From Microbacterium sp. 70-16 (GTDB lineage: Bacteria; Actinomycetota; Actinomycetes; Actinomycetales; Microbacteriaceae), in the NCBI RefSeq assembly GCF_001898315.1, contig NZ_MKTQ01000014.1:159074-223073 (forward strand): DNA of 64,000 nucleotides, in the 5' to 3' direction. The notes below the pieces were generated by a model. That model saw only the letters and a program-made list of their open reading frames with translations, was not told the DNA's origin and did not search any database. Positions 1 through 8,063 of this stretch are shown here, one piece after another. The first letter of the stretch is position 1. Each line of letters begins with the position of its first letter. Made by a program: the position numbers and the translations under genes.

Positions 1-349
1 CGACGTTCTGCACGACCGGGATCGACTCGTGGATGACGTTGTGCGTGCCGCCGTGGAAGGTGAGCGTGAACGGCCCGGCGGTCACGGTGTCGCCGGGGGA
101 GACGACCGTGACGTCGGCACCCGCCGCCGCAACGCCGGCCGTGCCGTACATCGGGACATCGGGCACCTGCGCGCGGATGTGTGCGAGCTGCTGCGGCGTC
201 CAGTGGTCGGCGTGCTCGTGCGTGATGACGACGGCGACCAGGCCGTGCAGATCCTCGAGGGGCAGCGTGAAACCGCCGGGATCGATGATCAGCTGGCGGT
301 CCTCCAGCTCCAGTCGCAGGCAGGCGTGCTCGTGCTTCGTGATGCGCAT
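1..349 (-). CDS. MBL-fold metal-dependent hydrolase (partial, C-terminus outside window)
   Basis: The 116 visible N-terminal residues start at ATG 349-347 and run off the left edge. The HxHxDH metal-binding motif of the metallo-beta-lactamase superfamily is clear (HEHADH, residues 44-49), with further candidate ligand histidines near 99 and 103. The short N-terminus (MRITKHEHAC) with a His-rich start resembles the UlaG/YycJ-like Zn-dependent hydrolases that are often annotated only as MBL-fold protein. Substrate cannot be inferred. It diverges from the downstream tRNA gene. Because the C-terminal half is missing, the subfamily call is weak while the superfamily call is firm. Confidence 0.85.
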   Translation of the reverse strand, partial: MRITKHEHACLRLELEDRQLIIDPGGFTLPLEDLHGLVAVVITHEHADHWTPQQLAHIRAQVPDVPMYGTAGVAAAGADVTVVSPGDTVTAGPFTLTFHGGTHNVIHESIPVVQNV

Positions 350-440
350 GAAGACAGTCAACGCGTGCCGCGGCGCTGCGGCAAGCCCACCGGCGCGTTG
401 CGTCTGGGTGTCGCATCTGGGCGGGGTTCGCGCCTCGATT

Positions 441-469
441 TTGCGAGGGCCCGCCAGACATGGCATAAT
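441..469 (+). promoter_or_regulatory. Promoter of tRNA-Glu
   Basis: A -35 TTGCGA (441-446) and a -10 CATAAT (464-469) are separated by 17 bp. The expected transcription start near 476 lies about 23 nt before the mature tRNA. This is one of the best vegetative promoter matches in the window. Confidence 0.65.
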
Positions 470-498
470 CGAACGGTTGCTTACGCAGCGAAAAGTAC

Positions 499-574
499 GG
501 CCCCATCGTATAGCGGCCTAGTACGCCGCCCTCTCACGGCGGTAACGCGGGTTCGAATCCCGCTGGGGTCACCA
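499..574 (+). tRNA. tRNA-Glu (anticodon CTC)
   Basis: A complete cloverleaf can be folded by eye. The acceptor stem GGCCCCA (499-505) pairs with TGGGGTC (564-570) with one G-U; the anticodon stem CCGCC/GGCGG encloses loop CTCTCAC, giving anticodon CTC for GAG codons; the T arm is GCGGG-TTCGAAT-CCCGC. Discriminator A571 is followed by an encoded CCA (572-574). It is preceded by its own promoter and followed after 4 nt by a strong hairpin. Confidence 0.96.
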
Positions 575-578
575 CATG

Positions 579-610
579 CAGAAAGCCCGTCCGCACGGAC
601 GGGCTTTCTG
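579..610. terminator. Intrinsic terminator after tRNA-Glu
   Basis: A perfect 15-bp inverted repeat (579-593 with 596-610) with a very short loop; one arm ends in CTTTCTG. It also lies 14 bp beyond the stop codon of the DUF4349 gene on the opposite strand, so it probably terminates both transcripts. Confidence 0.85.
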
Positions 611-623
611 CATTCCTCCGGGC

Positions 624-1739
624 TCAGCCCTCTGCGGACTGCTCGCCGGCGCGCCGCGCGCGGCGGCTGCGGATGCCGCGGCGCACCGCCCAGAACACGA
701 GCCACGCGATCGCCAGTACCGCGACCCAGGGGAGCAGGAATCCGATCGCGACGACCAGACCGTTGAGCGTCGCGATCAGCCCGTTCCACCCCGCGGCGAT
801 GCCGTCACCGAAACCCGCGGGGTCGGCTGCGACGGCGGGGGCGGCGACCGTGAGCGACACCGTGAGCGTCGACATCCCGACCTGGTTGTCGAGCCAGGTG
901 AGCTGCTGACGCAACGAGTCGAGCTCGGACTGCCGCTGCGCGAGTTCCGACTCGGCCGCGATGAGATCCGCTGTCGACGTCGCCTGACCCATGAGCTCGG
1001 TCAAACGTGCGACGGATGCCTCGAGGGCTGTCACCCGCGCGCGCAGATCGACAGCCTCCGTCGTGACGTCCTGCCGGCTGACTTGGCTCGCCATGACCTC
1101 GCCGACCGTCGCGAGCTGCGCGATCGCCGCGTCGAGGTGATCGGCCGGCACGCGCACCGTGATCCACGCGCCGGAGTACGCGGGGGAGATCTCCGGTGAG
1201 TCGCCCGCTGTCGTGTCGACGGCTGTGCCGTCGATGCTCATCGACTCGACGTAGCCGCCCGCGGCGGTCGCCGCGTCGCCGATCTGCTGGGCCGCTGCCG
1301 CGGCATCCTCGACCTGCACCGTCGCGCTGGCCGTCGCGATGATCTCGCGGTTGCCCGTGGCGAGCGCGTCTTCGGAGCCCGTCGCGGCACCGGCGTCCGC
1401 ACCCGCAATACCCGCACCGTCCATCGACGAGGCCGAGCCGTCCATCGGCATGCCGGCTGCGGGCGCCACTTCGGAGACGTACGCCTCCTCGGCCCGGGAC
1501 CCGCTCGATCCGCTGCCGAGGTTCAGCTGCGGGGCGATGAGGGCGGCGACCGCGACGAACGCCGCCGCGCCCGCCACGCCCATCCAGATGCGCCCGCGCC
1601 GAGTGGCACGTGCACGCGCACGCTCGGCGTCAGCGCGGGCATCCCGTCGCTCCTGCGAGATGCGCGCGAACAGCGTCGTCTCGATCTCGTCGACGCGCTC
1701 GTCCGACAGCTCGGGCAGTGTGATGTCGTGAGTGTTCAT
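624..1739 (-). CDS. DUF4349 domain-containing membrane protein, possible anti-sigma factor
   Basis: A 371-residue protein. An acidic N-terminal segment (1-50) precedes a first membrane helix (about 52-72); an extracytoplasmic region follows containing a long coiled coil (about 225-290, heptad-like repeats rich in L, E, Q and R); a C-terminal hydrophobic helix (about 325-355) ends in an Arg-rich tail. This order is that of DUF4349 proteins. The start codon overlaps the stop of the upstream ECF sigma gene (ATGA), so the two are translationally coupled. In family terms only the domain is known; the inference that the cytoplasmic N-terminus binds the sigma factor comes from the pairing. An Ala-rich low-complexity stretch lies after the first helix. 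Confidence 0.85.
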   Translation of the reverse strand: MNTHDITLPELSDERVDEIETTLFARISQERRDARADAERARARATRRGRIWMGVAGAAAFVAVAALIAPQLNLGSGSSGSRAEEAYVSEVAPAAGMPMDGSASSMDGAGIAGADAGAATGSEDALATGNREIIATASATVQVEDAAAAAQQIGDAATAAGGYVESMSIDGTAVDTTAGDSPEISPAYSGAWITVRVPADHLDAAIAQLATVGEVMASQVSRQDVTTEAVDLRARVTALEASVARLTELMGQATSTADLIAAESELAQRQSELDSLRQQLTWLDNQVGMSTLTVSLTVAAPAVAADPAGFGDGIAAGWNGLIATLNGLVVAIGFLLPWVAVLAIAWLVFWAVRRGIRSRRARRAGEQSAEG

Positions 1740-2311
1740 GTCCCCTCCGGTTCGATCGAGTTCCGCAACTGCGTGCGGATGCGGGACAGACGATTGCGGA
1801 CGACCCCGTGCGAGACCCCCAGCTCATCGGCGGCGGCCTGGTAGGCGTAGCCTTCGGCAGCGCACAGGTGGAAGATCCTCTGGTCGAGCGGGCTGAGCGT
1901 GCCCACCTCGGCGATGACGCGCTCGACGAGCGCGGCGTCGATGACCTGCTTCTCGACGTCCACGACCGCAGGGATCGTCTCATCGACGCCGGCCGCGGTG
2001 TGCACCCGATCGCGCTGCTGCCGGCGGATGCGGTTCGCGCTCTGAAAGCGGCAGATGGTCGCGAGCCACGGCAGCAGGGAGTCGCCGGCCAGTTCCAGCC
2101 CGGGCAGCTTCCGCCACGCGGCCAGGAACGTCTCCTGCGTCACGTCCTCGGCGTCGGCGCTCGTCCCGACCAGCGAGTGCGCGAGCCAGTACACCGGTCG
2201 CACGTAGGCGCGGTACAGCGCGCGGAAGGCGCTCTCGCTCCCGCTCGCGGCGGCCGCGACGAGGTCGGCGTCGGTGTGCGACGTCGCGGCGCGGTCAGGC
2301 TCGGGGGTCAT
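1736..2311 (-). CDS. ECF-type RNA polymerase sigma factor
   Basis: 191 residues from ATG 2311-2309, preceded by a GAGGAG Shine-Dalgarno. Region 2 (about 25-90) carries the typical DAEDVTQETFLAAW stretch, and region 4 (about 138-185) contains a helix-turn-helix ending in VVRNRLSRIR. Both -10 and -35 recognition domains are present and there is no region 1 or 3, which is the extracytoplasmic-function architecture. An open frame continues far upstream, but that part is antisense to terC and has unnatural composition, so the internal ATG is chosen. The gene is coupled to the DUF4349 membrane protein by a 4-nt overlap, the usual layout of a sigma/anti-sigma cassette. The inducing signal is unknown. 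Confidence 0.93.
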   Translation of the reverse strand: MTPEPDRAATSHTDADLVAAAASGSESAFRALYRAYVRPVYWLAHSLVGTSADAEDVTQETFLAAWRKLPGLELAGDSLLPWLATICRFQSANRIRRQQRDRVHTAAGVDETIPAVVDVEKQVIDAALVERVIAEVGTLSPLDQRIFHLCAAEGYAYQAAADELGVSHGVVRNRLSRIRTQLRNSIEPEGT

Positions 2312-2418
2312 GGGTCTCCTCGTCTGTTCCCACTCTGTCAGTGTCGGCAGGTGCGCACACGTCTCGGATCGGCATCGATTCGGCGGCCTTTTCCACGGCG
2401 GCATCCCTGTATCCTTGA

Positions 2419-2541
2419 GCGAGCGAGAGGGAGTATCCCGCCTCGCGCGTCCCGTCAGTACGGGTTCCGTCGTCGGAGCCCCGGGCGCGCGCCGCACCGG
2501 ATCGAGCATGCACGCCGGAGCGGGGGAGAGACTTTCGACGT
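2419..2541 (+). ncRNA. Probable yybP-ykoY (manganese) riboswitch upstream of terC
   Basis: The leader has, in order, the landmarks I know from actinobacterial members of this riboswitch class: GGGAGTA (2429-2435), a hairpin with CCCGTCAGTACGGG (2451-2464), a GCCCCGGGC segment (2478-2486), and the closing GGGGGAGAGACTTTC (2522-2536). The outer bases CGAGA and TTTCG can pair as P1. The class senses Mn2+ and commonly controls terC/alx and mntP genes, which fits the TerC gene that starts 25 nt further on. The call is by recall of the motif, not by covariance search. Confidence 0.7.
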
Positions 2542-2566
2542 CAACCGTCCCCTCCGAAAGGTCCTG

Positions 2567-3637
2567 ATGGAGCTTCCCGTCTGGTTCGAAGTCGGCTCTC
2601 TGGTCGCCCTCGTCCTCATCCTCGTCGCCGATCTGCTGCTCATCCTCAAGCGTCCGCACATCCCGTCCACCCGCGAGTCGACGCTGTGGGTCGTGTTCTA
2701 CGTCACGCTCGCTCTGATCTTCGCGGGGATGCTGTGGCTCTTCGCCGGGCACGAATTCGCGGGGCAGTTCATCGCCGGGTGGCTGACGGAGTACAGCCTC
2801 TCGATCGACAATCTCTTCGTCTTCGTCCTGATCATGGGGCAGTTCGCGGTGCCGCGCCGCTACCAGCAGGAAGTGCTGATGGTGGGCATCATCATCGCGC
2901 TCGTCCTGCGTGGGCTGTTCATCCTCGCCGGCGCTGCGATCATCGAGCAGTTCAGCTGGGTGTTCTACATCTTCGGTGCCTTCCTCATCTGGACGGCATG
3001 GCGGCAGGCATTCCCCGGCGGCGGTCACGACGACGACGTCAAGCAAGAGTCGTTCATCGTGCGGACCCTCCGTCGCATGGTCGACATCAGCGACCATTAC
3101 GACGGCGCGAAGGTGCGGACGGTTGTCAACGGCAAGAAGATCTTCACGCCGATGATCATCGTGTTCGCGGCGATCGGCATGACCGACCTGCTGTTCGCGA
3201 TCGACTCCATCCCGGCGATCTTCGGCATCACGCAGAATCCGTTCATCGTGTTCACGGCGAACCTGTTCGCCCTCATGGGGCTCCGACAGCTGTACTTCCT
3301 CCTCGGCGATCTGCTCGACCGCCTGAAGTACCTGCACTACGGCATCGCGTTCATCCTCGCCTTCATCGGCGTGAAGCTGTTCTTCCACGCGATGCACGTC
3401 AATGAGCTGTCGTTCATCAACGGCGGCGATCACATCGACTGGGCGCCGGAGATCTCGACGTGGATGTCGCTGGGGGTCATCGTGGTCTCGATGGTCGTCG
3501 CAACGGTCGCGAGCCTCGCCGCGTCCGCCCGGGAGCGGCGGGCCGTCCCCGCGGGCGACGCACCGTCGACGCCCCTCGAGGCCGCCGAGGCCGTCGCCGA
3601 GCAGAAGCGCACGCCGCCGACCGTCGACGGTCCGTGA
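2567..3637 (+). CDS. TerC family integral membrane protein
   Basis: 356 residues from ATG 2567, with GAAAGG as ribosome binding site. The protein has about nine hydrophobic helices. It carries the conserved TerC acidic intramembrane motifs in YSLSIDNLFVFVLIM (about residues 77-91) and TDLLFAIDSIPAIFG (about 205-219), whose Asp residues are thought to bind the metal. A hydrophilic Ala/Pro-rich tail follows the last helix. TerC/Alx relatives are linked to tellurite resistance and Mn2+ export; the riboswitch just upstream favours a manganese-related role. The frame is open much further upstream but that stretch covers the riboswitch and the sigma gene, so the longer start is rejected. Confidence 0.93.
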   Translation: MELPVWFEVGSLVALVLILVADLLLILKRPHIPSTRESTLWVVFYVTLALIFAGMLWLFAGHEFAGQFIAGWLTEYSLSIDNLFVFVLIMGQFAVPRRYQQEVLMVGIIIALVLRGLFILAGAAIIEQFSWVFYIFGAFLIWTAWRQAFPGGGHDDDVKQESFIVRTLRRMVDISDHYDGAKVRTVVNGKKIFTPMIIVFAAIGMTDLLFAIDSIPAIFGITQNPFIVFTANLFALMGLRQLYFLLGDLLDRLKYLHYGIAFILAFIGVKLFFHAMHVNELSFINGGDHIDWAPEISTWMSLGVIVVSMVVATVASLAASARERRAVPAGDAPSTPLEAAEAVAEQKRTPPTVDGP

Positions 3638-3669
3638 CGGGGTGCGGGGGAGGCACCCACTCGCGGTGG

Positions 3670-3675
3670 TAATGT
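3670..3675 (+). promoter_or_regulatory. -10 element TAATGT of the leu leader
   Basis: TAATGT ends exactly 6 nt before the GTG of the leader peptide, the spacing that places the transcription start on the start codon. I see no convincing -35 at 17 bp upstream. Confidence 0.55.
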
Positions 3676-3681
3676 GACCAC

Positions 3682-3732
3682 GTGCGGATCGCTCGCCTCC
3701 TCCTTAGCGGCCGCGGCGAGACCTCGTTCTGA
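3682..3732 (+). CDS. Leucine-rich leader peptide of leuCD
   Basis: A 16-codon ORF from GTG 3682 to TGA 3730-3732 encodes (M)RIARLLLSGRGETSF, with three consecutive Leu codons CTC-CTC-CTT at 3697-3705. It ends 61 nt before leuC. Consecutive codons of the pathway's product amino acid followed by alternative RNA structures are the hallmark of attenuation; leucine leader regulation of leu genes is known in actinobacteria. The ORF appears to be translated from a leaderless transcript. Function as a leader is inferred from position and content; the peptide itself is unlikely to have a role. Confidence 0.7.
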   Translation: MRIARLLLSGRGETSF

Positions 3733-3774
3733 GCCCGCTCTCGTCGCGGAGTCCGTGCTGGGCCTCATCCGCTA
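3705..3774 (+). promoter_or_regulatory. Attenuator structures between leu leader peptide and leuC
   Basis: A 10-bp stem pairs 3711-3720 (CCGCGGCGAG) with 3740-3749 (CTCGTCGCGG, one G-U), enclosing the leader stop codon. A second pairing joins TAGCGG (3705-3710), overlapping the last Leu codon, to CCGCTA (3769-3774), which abuts the AGGAG of leuC. A ribosome stalled on the Leu codons would mask 3705-3710 and free the Shine-Dalgarno. There is no U-tract, so control of translation initiation is more likely than transcription termination. Confidence 0.5.
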
Positions 3775-3793
3775 GCAGGAGAACGAGACTGAC

Positions 3794-5233
3794 ATGACCA
3801 CCGACATCCCCGATCGCCCCCGCACCCTCGCTGAGAAGGTGTGGGACGATCACCTCGTCGTCAAGGGCGAGAACGGCGAACCCGATCTGATTTACATCGA
3901 TCTGCACCTCGTGCACGAGGTCACCAGCCCTCAGGCGTTCGACGGCCTGCGTGCCGAGGGACGGCCCGTCCGGCGTCTTGACCTGACGATCGCGACCGAA
4001 GACCATAACACCCCGACACTCGAGATCGACAAGCCGATCGCCGACCTCACGAGCCGCACGCAGATCGAGACGCTGCGCCGCAATGCCGAGGAGTTCGGCG
4101 TGCGCCTGCACTCGCTGGGCGACAAAGAGCAGGGCATCGTGCACGTCGTCGGTCCCCAGCTGGGCCTGACGATGCCGGGCATCACGGTCGTCTGCGGCGA
4201 CTCGCACACCTCGACCCATGGCGCCTTCGGCGCGATGGCGTTCGGCATCGGCACTTCCGAGGTCGAGCACGTCCTCGCCACCCAGACGCTGCCGCTGAAG
4301 CCCTTCAAGACGATGGCCATCACCGTGGAGGGCGAGCTCAAGCCCGGCGTCACAGCGAAGGACATCATCCTCGCGATCATCGCCAAGATCGGCGCGAACG
4401 GCGGACAGGGCTACGTGCTCGAGTTCCGCGGCAGCGCGATCCGCTCGCTCTCGATGGAGGGCCGCATGACGATGTGCAACATGTCGATCGAGGCCGGCGC
4501 ACGCGCGGGCATGGTCGCCCCCGATGAGACGACGTTCGCGTACGTCAAGGGCCGCCCGCACGCCCCGACCGGGCAGGACTGGGACGACGCTGTCGCGTAC
4601 TGGCGCACACTGCCCTCGGATGAGGGCGCCGTCTACGACGCTGAGGTGTTCCTGGATGCCGACGAGCTCGAGCCGTTCGTGACGTGGGGCACCAACCCGG
4701 GTCAGGGCGTCTCGCTGAGCCAGGCGGTGCCCGACCCGGCATCCTTCACCGACCCCAACGACCGCGCTGCGGCCGAGCGCGCGCTGGAGTACATGGACCT
4801 GACGCCCGGTACCCCGCTGAAGGACGTCGCGGTGGATGCCGTGTTCATGGGCTCGTGCACGAACAGTCGCATCGAGGACCTGCGCCAGTTCGCGTCGATC
4901 GTCGAGGGTCGCACGAAGGCGGAGGGCGTGCGCGTCATGGTCGTGCCGGGCTCCGCACGGGTGCGGCTCGAGGCCGAGGCCGAGGGCCTCGACAAGATCT
5001 TCACCGACTTCGGTGCCGAGTGGCGGTTCGCCGGATGCTCGATGTGCCTCGGCATGAACCCCGACCAGCTTGCGCCGGGGGAGCGCTGCGCGTCGACGAG
5101 CAACCGCAACTTCGAAGGCCGCCAGGGCAAGGGCGGGCGCACGCACCTCGTATCGCCCCTCGTCGCCGCGGCGACCGCCGTTCTCGGGCGTCTCGCGAGC
5201 CCCAGCGATCTGCCGCAGCGAGTGGAGGCCTGA
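3794..5233 (+). CDS. leuC: 3-isopropylmalate dehydratase large subunit
   Basis: 479 residues. With LeuD it isomerises 2-isopropylmalate to 3-isopropylmalate in leucine synthesis. It is an aconitase-family protein with the expected [4Fe-4S] ligands: Cys355 in MGSCTNSR and Cys415/Cys418 in CSMCLGM. The N-terminal [10 protein letters not shown] and the EDHNTPT stretch are typical of LeuC. The ATG at 3794 follows an AGGAG about 13 nt upstream. leuD starts 2 nt after the stop, so they are co-translated. Expression is probably controlled by the leucine-codon leader just upstream. leuA and leuB are not in the window. Confidence 0.97.
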   Translation: MTTDIPDRPRTLAEKVWDDHLVVKGENGEPDLIYIDLHLVHEVTSPQAFDGLRAEGRPVRRLDLTIATEDHNTPTLEIDKPIADLTSRTQIETLRRNAEEFGVRLHSLGDKEQGIVHVVGPQLGLTMPGITVVCGDSHTSTHGAFGAMAFGIGTSEVEHVLATQTLPLKPFKTMAITVEGELKPGVTAKDIILAIIAKIGANGGQGYVLEFRGSAIRSLSMEGRMTMCNMSIEAGARAGMVAPDETTFAYVKGRPHAPTGQDWDDAVAYWRTLPSDEGAVYDAEVFLDADELEPFVTWGTNPGQGVSLSQAVPDPASFTDPNDRAAAERALEYMDLTPGTPLKDVAVDAVFMGSCTNSRIEDLRQFASIVEGRTKAEGVRVMVVPGSARVRLEAEAEGLDKIFTDFGAEWRFAGCSMCLGMNPDQLAPGERCASTSNRNFEGRQGKGGRTHLVSPLVAAATAVLGRLASPSDLPQRVEA

Positions 5234-5235
5234 CC

Positions 5236-5832
5236 ATGGAGAAGTTCACCACTCACACCGGCATCGCCGCTCCGCTGACCCGCTCGGCGGTCGACACCGA
5301 CCAGATCATCCCGGCGGTGTACCTGAAGCGCGTCACCAAGACGGGCTTCGACGACGCGCTGTTCGCCAACTGGCGCCAGGACCCGGAGTTCGTGCTCAAC
5401 CAGCCGGCGTACGCGGGGGCATCCGTTCTCGTCGCCGGCCCCGATTTCGGCACCGGTTCGAGCCGTGAGCACGCCGTGTGGGCGTTGCGCGACTATGGCT
5501 TCCGGGTCGTGCTGAGCCCGCGGTTCGCCGACATCTTCCGCGGCAACGCGGGCAAGCAGGGCCTGCTCGCGGGTGTCGTCTCCGAGTCGGACGTCGAGGC
5601 GCTGTGGGGCGCGATCGCCGCCTCGCCGGGAGCCCAGATCACGGTCGACCTCACCGAGCGCACGGCGCGGTTGGGTGACCTCCAGGTCTCCTTCGACATC
5701 GACGATTACACTAGGTGGCGGCTTCTCGAAGGGTTCGACGACATCGGACTCACACTGCGCAACGAAGACAGGATCGCGCAGTTCGAGGCGCGCCGAGAGG
5801 CGTGGCGGCCGCGGACACTACCCGTCCGCTAG
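5236..5832 (+). CDS. leuD: 3-isopropylmalate dehydratase small subunit
   Basis: 198 residues, the normal length for the swivelling small subunit that completes the LeuCD active site. Conserved features include [13 protein letters not shown] near the N-terminus (residues 19-31), the [10 protein letters not shown] substrate-binding loop (about 72-81), and [18 protein letters not shown] (about 94-111). It begins 2 nt after leuC. The next gene, murA, starts 68 nt downstream without a visible terminator, so read-through into murA is possible. Confidence 0.97.
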   Translation: MEKFTTHTGIAAPLTRSAVDTDQIIPAVYLKRVTKTGFDDALFANWRQDPEFVLNQPAYAGASVLVAGPDFGTGSSREHAVWALRDYGFRVVLSPRFADIFRGNAGKQGLLAGVVSESDVEALWGAIAASPGAQITVDLTERTARLGDLQVSFDIDDYTRWRLLEGFDDIGLTLRNEDRIAQFEARREAWRPRTLPVR

Positions 5833-5900
5833 CCGAGCACAGCACCCCGCACCCGGGGAGAGCAGCACACGCCCTCGACACACAAGTGAGGTTCCGATAG

Positions 5901-7277
5901 ATGAGCACCCTTCTCAGCGCGTCCGCGCCGACCCCCTCCGGCAACGGGAACGGTGACCTCGCCTCCGGGCAGGTCCTGAAGATCCGCGGAGGACGGCCAC
6001 TGACCGGACGCGTCGAGGTCAAGGGCGCGAAGAACCTCGCGACGAAGGCGATGGTCGCCGCTCTCCTCGGTGAGACCGAGAGCGTGCTGCGCGACGTTCC
6101 CGAGATCAGCGACGTCAACGTCGTGCGCTCGCTTCTCGAGGTGCACGGTGTCACCGTGCAGGACGACGGTGAGGGCGTGCTACGGCTCGACCCGCGCGGC
6201 GCCGTGTCGGCGCATTTCGAAGAGATCGACGCGCACGCCGGCGCCTCGCGCATCCCGATCCTGTTCTGCGGACCGCTGCTGCACCTGCTCGGTCAGGCGT
6301 TCATCCCCGACCTCGGTGGATGCCGTATCGGTGACCGCCCGATTGACTTCCACCTCGATGCGCTGCGGTCGTTCGGTGCGACCGTCGACAAGCTTCCCAG
6401 CGGCATCCGCCTGTCGGCGCCCGAGGGTCTGCACGGCGCGAACATCACGCTGCCCTACCCGAGCGTCGGCGCGACCGAGCAGGTGCTGCTGACGGCCGTG
6501 CGCGCGAAGGGCACGACCGAGCTGCGCAACGCCGCGATCGAGCCGGAGATCATGGACCTGATCGCCGTCCTGCAGAAGATGGGCGCGATCATCTCATACG
6601 AGCCCAACCGCGTCATCTTCATCGAGGGCGTCGACTCGCTGCGCGGCTACGACCACCGCTGCATCTTTGACCGCAACGAAGCCGCCTCGTGGGCGTGTGC
6701 GGCCCTCGCGACCGACGGCGACATCTTCGTCGGGGGAGCGAAGCAGCCCGAGATGCTCACGTTCCTCAACGTCTTCCGCAAGGCCGGCGGCGAGTTCGAC
6801 ATCCACGAGGACGGCATCCGGTTCCACCGCGGCGGCGCCCTCAAGCCCGTCACGGTCGAGACTGATGTGCACCCCGGCTTCATGACCGACTGGCAGCAGC
6901 CGCTCATCGTGGCCCTCACGCAGGCCGAGGGCACCTCGACGGTGCACGAGACCGTGTACGAGAACCGGCTCGGGTTCACCCGGGCGCTGAACCAGATGGG
7001 CGCCGACATCGTCGTGCACCCCGAGGGCTTCGCCAGCCCCGAGCGCCGCGTGCCCCGTCGTGCGCTCGAGCAGGCGGCCGTCATCACGGGACCGACGCCG
7101 CTGCACGGTGCCGATGTCGTCGTGCCCGACCTGCGCGGCGGCTACAGCTACGTCATCGCGGCGCTGGCGGCCGAAGGTGAGTCCACCGTCCGCAACGTCG
7201 AGATCATCCGCCGCGGCTACGAGAAGTTCCTCGACAAGCTGACGGCGCTCGGTGCCGATTACGACGTCATCGGCTGA
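5901..7277 (+). CDS. murA: UDP-N-acetylglucosamine 1-carboxyvinyltransferase
   Basis: 458 residues. MurA transfers enolpyruvate from PEP to UDP-GlcNAc, the first committed step of peptidoglycan synthesis in the cytoplasm. The EPT-fold signature is present (KGAKN near residue 36), and the catalytic loop LGGCRIG places the PEP-adducting cysteine at residue 141. Mycobacterial enzymes carry Asp there, so this one keeps the fosfomycin-reactive residue. The N-terminal 20 residues are Ser/Pro/Gly/Asn-rich and probably disordered; the conserved domain starts near residue 25. The stop codon overlaps the next start (TGATG), coupling murA to the acyltransferase. Confidence 0.97.
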   Translation: MSTLLSASAPTPSGNGNGDLASGQVLKIRGGRPLTGRVEVKGAKNLATKAMVAALLGETESVLRDVPEISDVNVVRSLLEVHGVTVQDDGEGVLRLDPRGAVSAHFEEIDAHAGASRIPILFCGPLLHLLGQAFIPDLGGCRIGDRPIDFHLDALRSFGATVDKLPSGIRLSAPEGLHGANITLPYPSVGATEQVLLTAVRAKGTTELRNAAIEPEIMDLIAVLQKMGAIISYEPNRVIFIEGVDSLRGYDHRCIFDRNEAASWACAALATDGDIFVGGAKQPEMLTFLNVFRKAGGEFDIHEDGIRFHRGGALKPVTVETDVHPGFMTDWQQPLIVALTQAEGTSTVHETVYENRLGFTRALNQMGADIVVHPEGFASPERRVPRRALEQAAVITGPTPLHGADVVVPDLRGGYSYVIAALAAEGESTVRNVEIIRRGYEKFLDKLTALGADYDVIG

Positions 7278-8056
7278 TGGCGCAGCCGCGAACCCCCCGA
7301 CGGCGCTGGTCGGCTGAGAAGTCCAAGCCGAGCGCGTTCTCGCCCGCAGCGGCCGTCGTGATCCCGCTGAACGGTCTCATCGCGAAGATCGAGATCTCCG
7401 GCATGGAGAACCTGCCCCTCGAGGGGCCGTACGTGCTCGCACCGAATCACTACAGCGAGTTCGACCCGATCATCGTCGCCGTCGCGACGTGGCGGATGGG
7501 TCGTGCGCCGCGGTTCATGGCGAAGGAGAGCCTGTTCCGGGTGCCGGTGCTGGGTGCGCTGCTGCGCGCCACCGGAATGATCCCCGTCGCGCGCGCCGCG
7601 TCGGCGGCGGCCGCGAAGCAGACGATCGCCCAGGCCGAGGCGCTCGTCGAACACGGGCGCGGCGTCATCGTCTACCCCGAGGGGTCACTCACCCGCGAAC
7701 CCGACCTGTGGCCGATGCGCGGCAAGACCGGCGCCGTGCGGCTCGCACTGACCGGGGACATCCCGGTCATCCCCGTCGCGACGTGGGGCGTGCAGCAGAT
7801 CCTGCCGCGCTACGGCAAGCTGAGCCTGTGGCCGCTGCGCAAGAAGGTGCTCGTCAAGGTCGGCCCGGCCGTCGACCTCGACGCGTACCGCGGCGCCCCG
7901 CGCACCAACTCGAACCTGATCGCGGCGACGGATGCCGTCATGGCCGACATCACGGCGCTGCTGGCCGATGTGCGCGGCATGCAGCCGCCCGCAGAGCGGT
8001 GGGATCCCGCGGTGCACGGCCAGACCGAGACGGGGCGCCTTGAGTCGGAGAACTGA
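7277..8056 (+). CDS. 1-acyl-sn-glycerol-3-phosphate acyltransferase (PlsC family)
   Basis: 259 residues; its ATG shares one base with the murA stop. It carries the acyltransferase HX4D catalytic motif NHYSEFD (His58, Asp63) and the YPEGS substrate-binding block near residues 132-136. It likely transfers the second acyl chain onto lysophosphatidic acid at the inner face of the membrane. The N-terminus is basic and the C-terminus Pro/Glu-rich. Its position between murA and gpsA, both making envelope precursors, suits a phospholipid role. A second, distinct acyltransferase of the superfamily is encoded at 12260-12838, so the division of labour is unclear. Confidence 0.9.
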   Translation: MAQPRTPRRRWSAEKSKPSAFSPAAAVVIPLNGLIAKIEISGMENLPLEGPYVLAPNHYSEFDPIIVAVATWRMGRAPRFMAKESLFRVPVLGALLRATGMIPVARAASAAAAKQTIAQAEALVEHGRGVIVYPEGSLTREPDLWPMRGKTGAVRLALTGDIPVIPVATWGVQQILPRYGKLSLWPLRKKVLVKVGPAVDLDAYRGAPRTNSNLIAATDAVMADITALLADVRGMQPPAERWDPAVHGQTETGRLESEN

Positions 8057-8063
8057 CACCGGG

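Noticed and set aside
499..610. tRNA-Glu as a phage or island attachment site
   Set aside because: No integrase, direct repeat of the tRNA 3' end or change in composition is seen nearby.
1808..2566. N-terminal extension of TerC by about 250 residues
   Set aside because: It is antisense to the sigma factor gene, crosses the riboswitch, and the extended part is Arg-rich and lacks any TerC similarity. The ATG at 2567 has a ribosome-binding site and fits family length.
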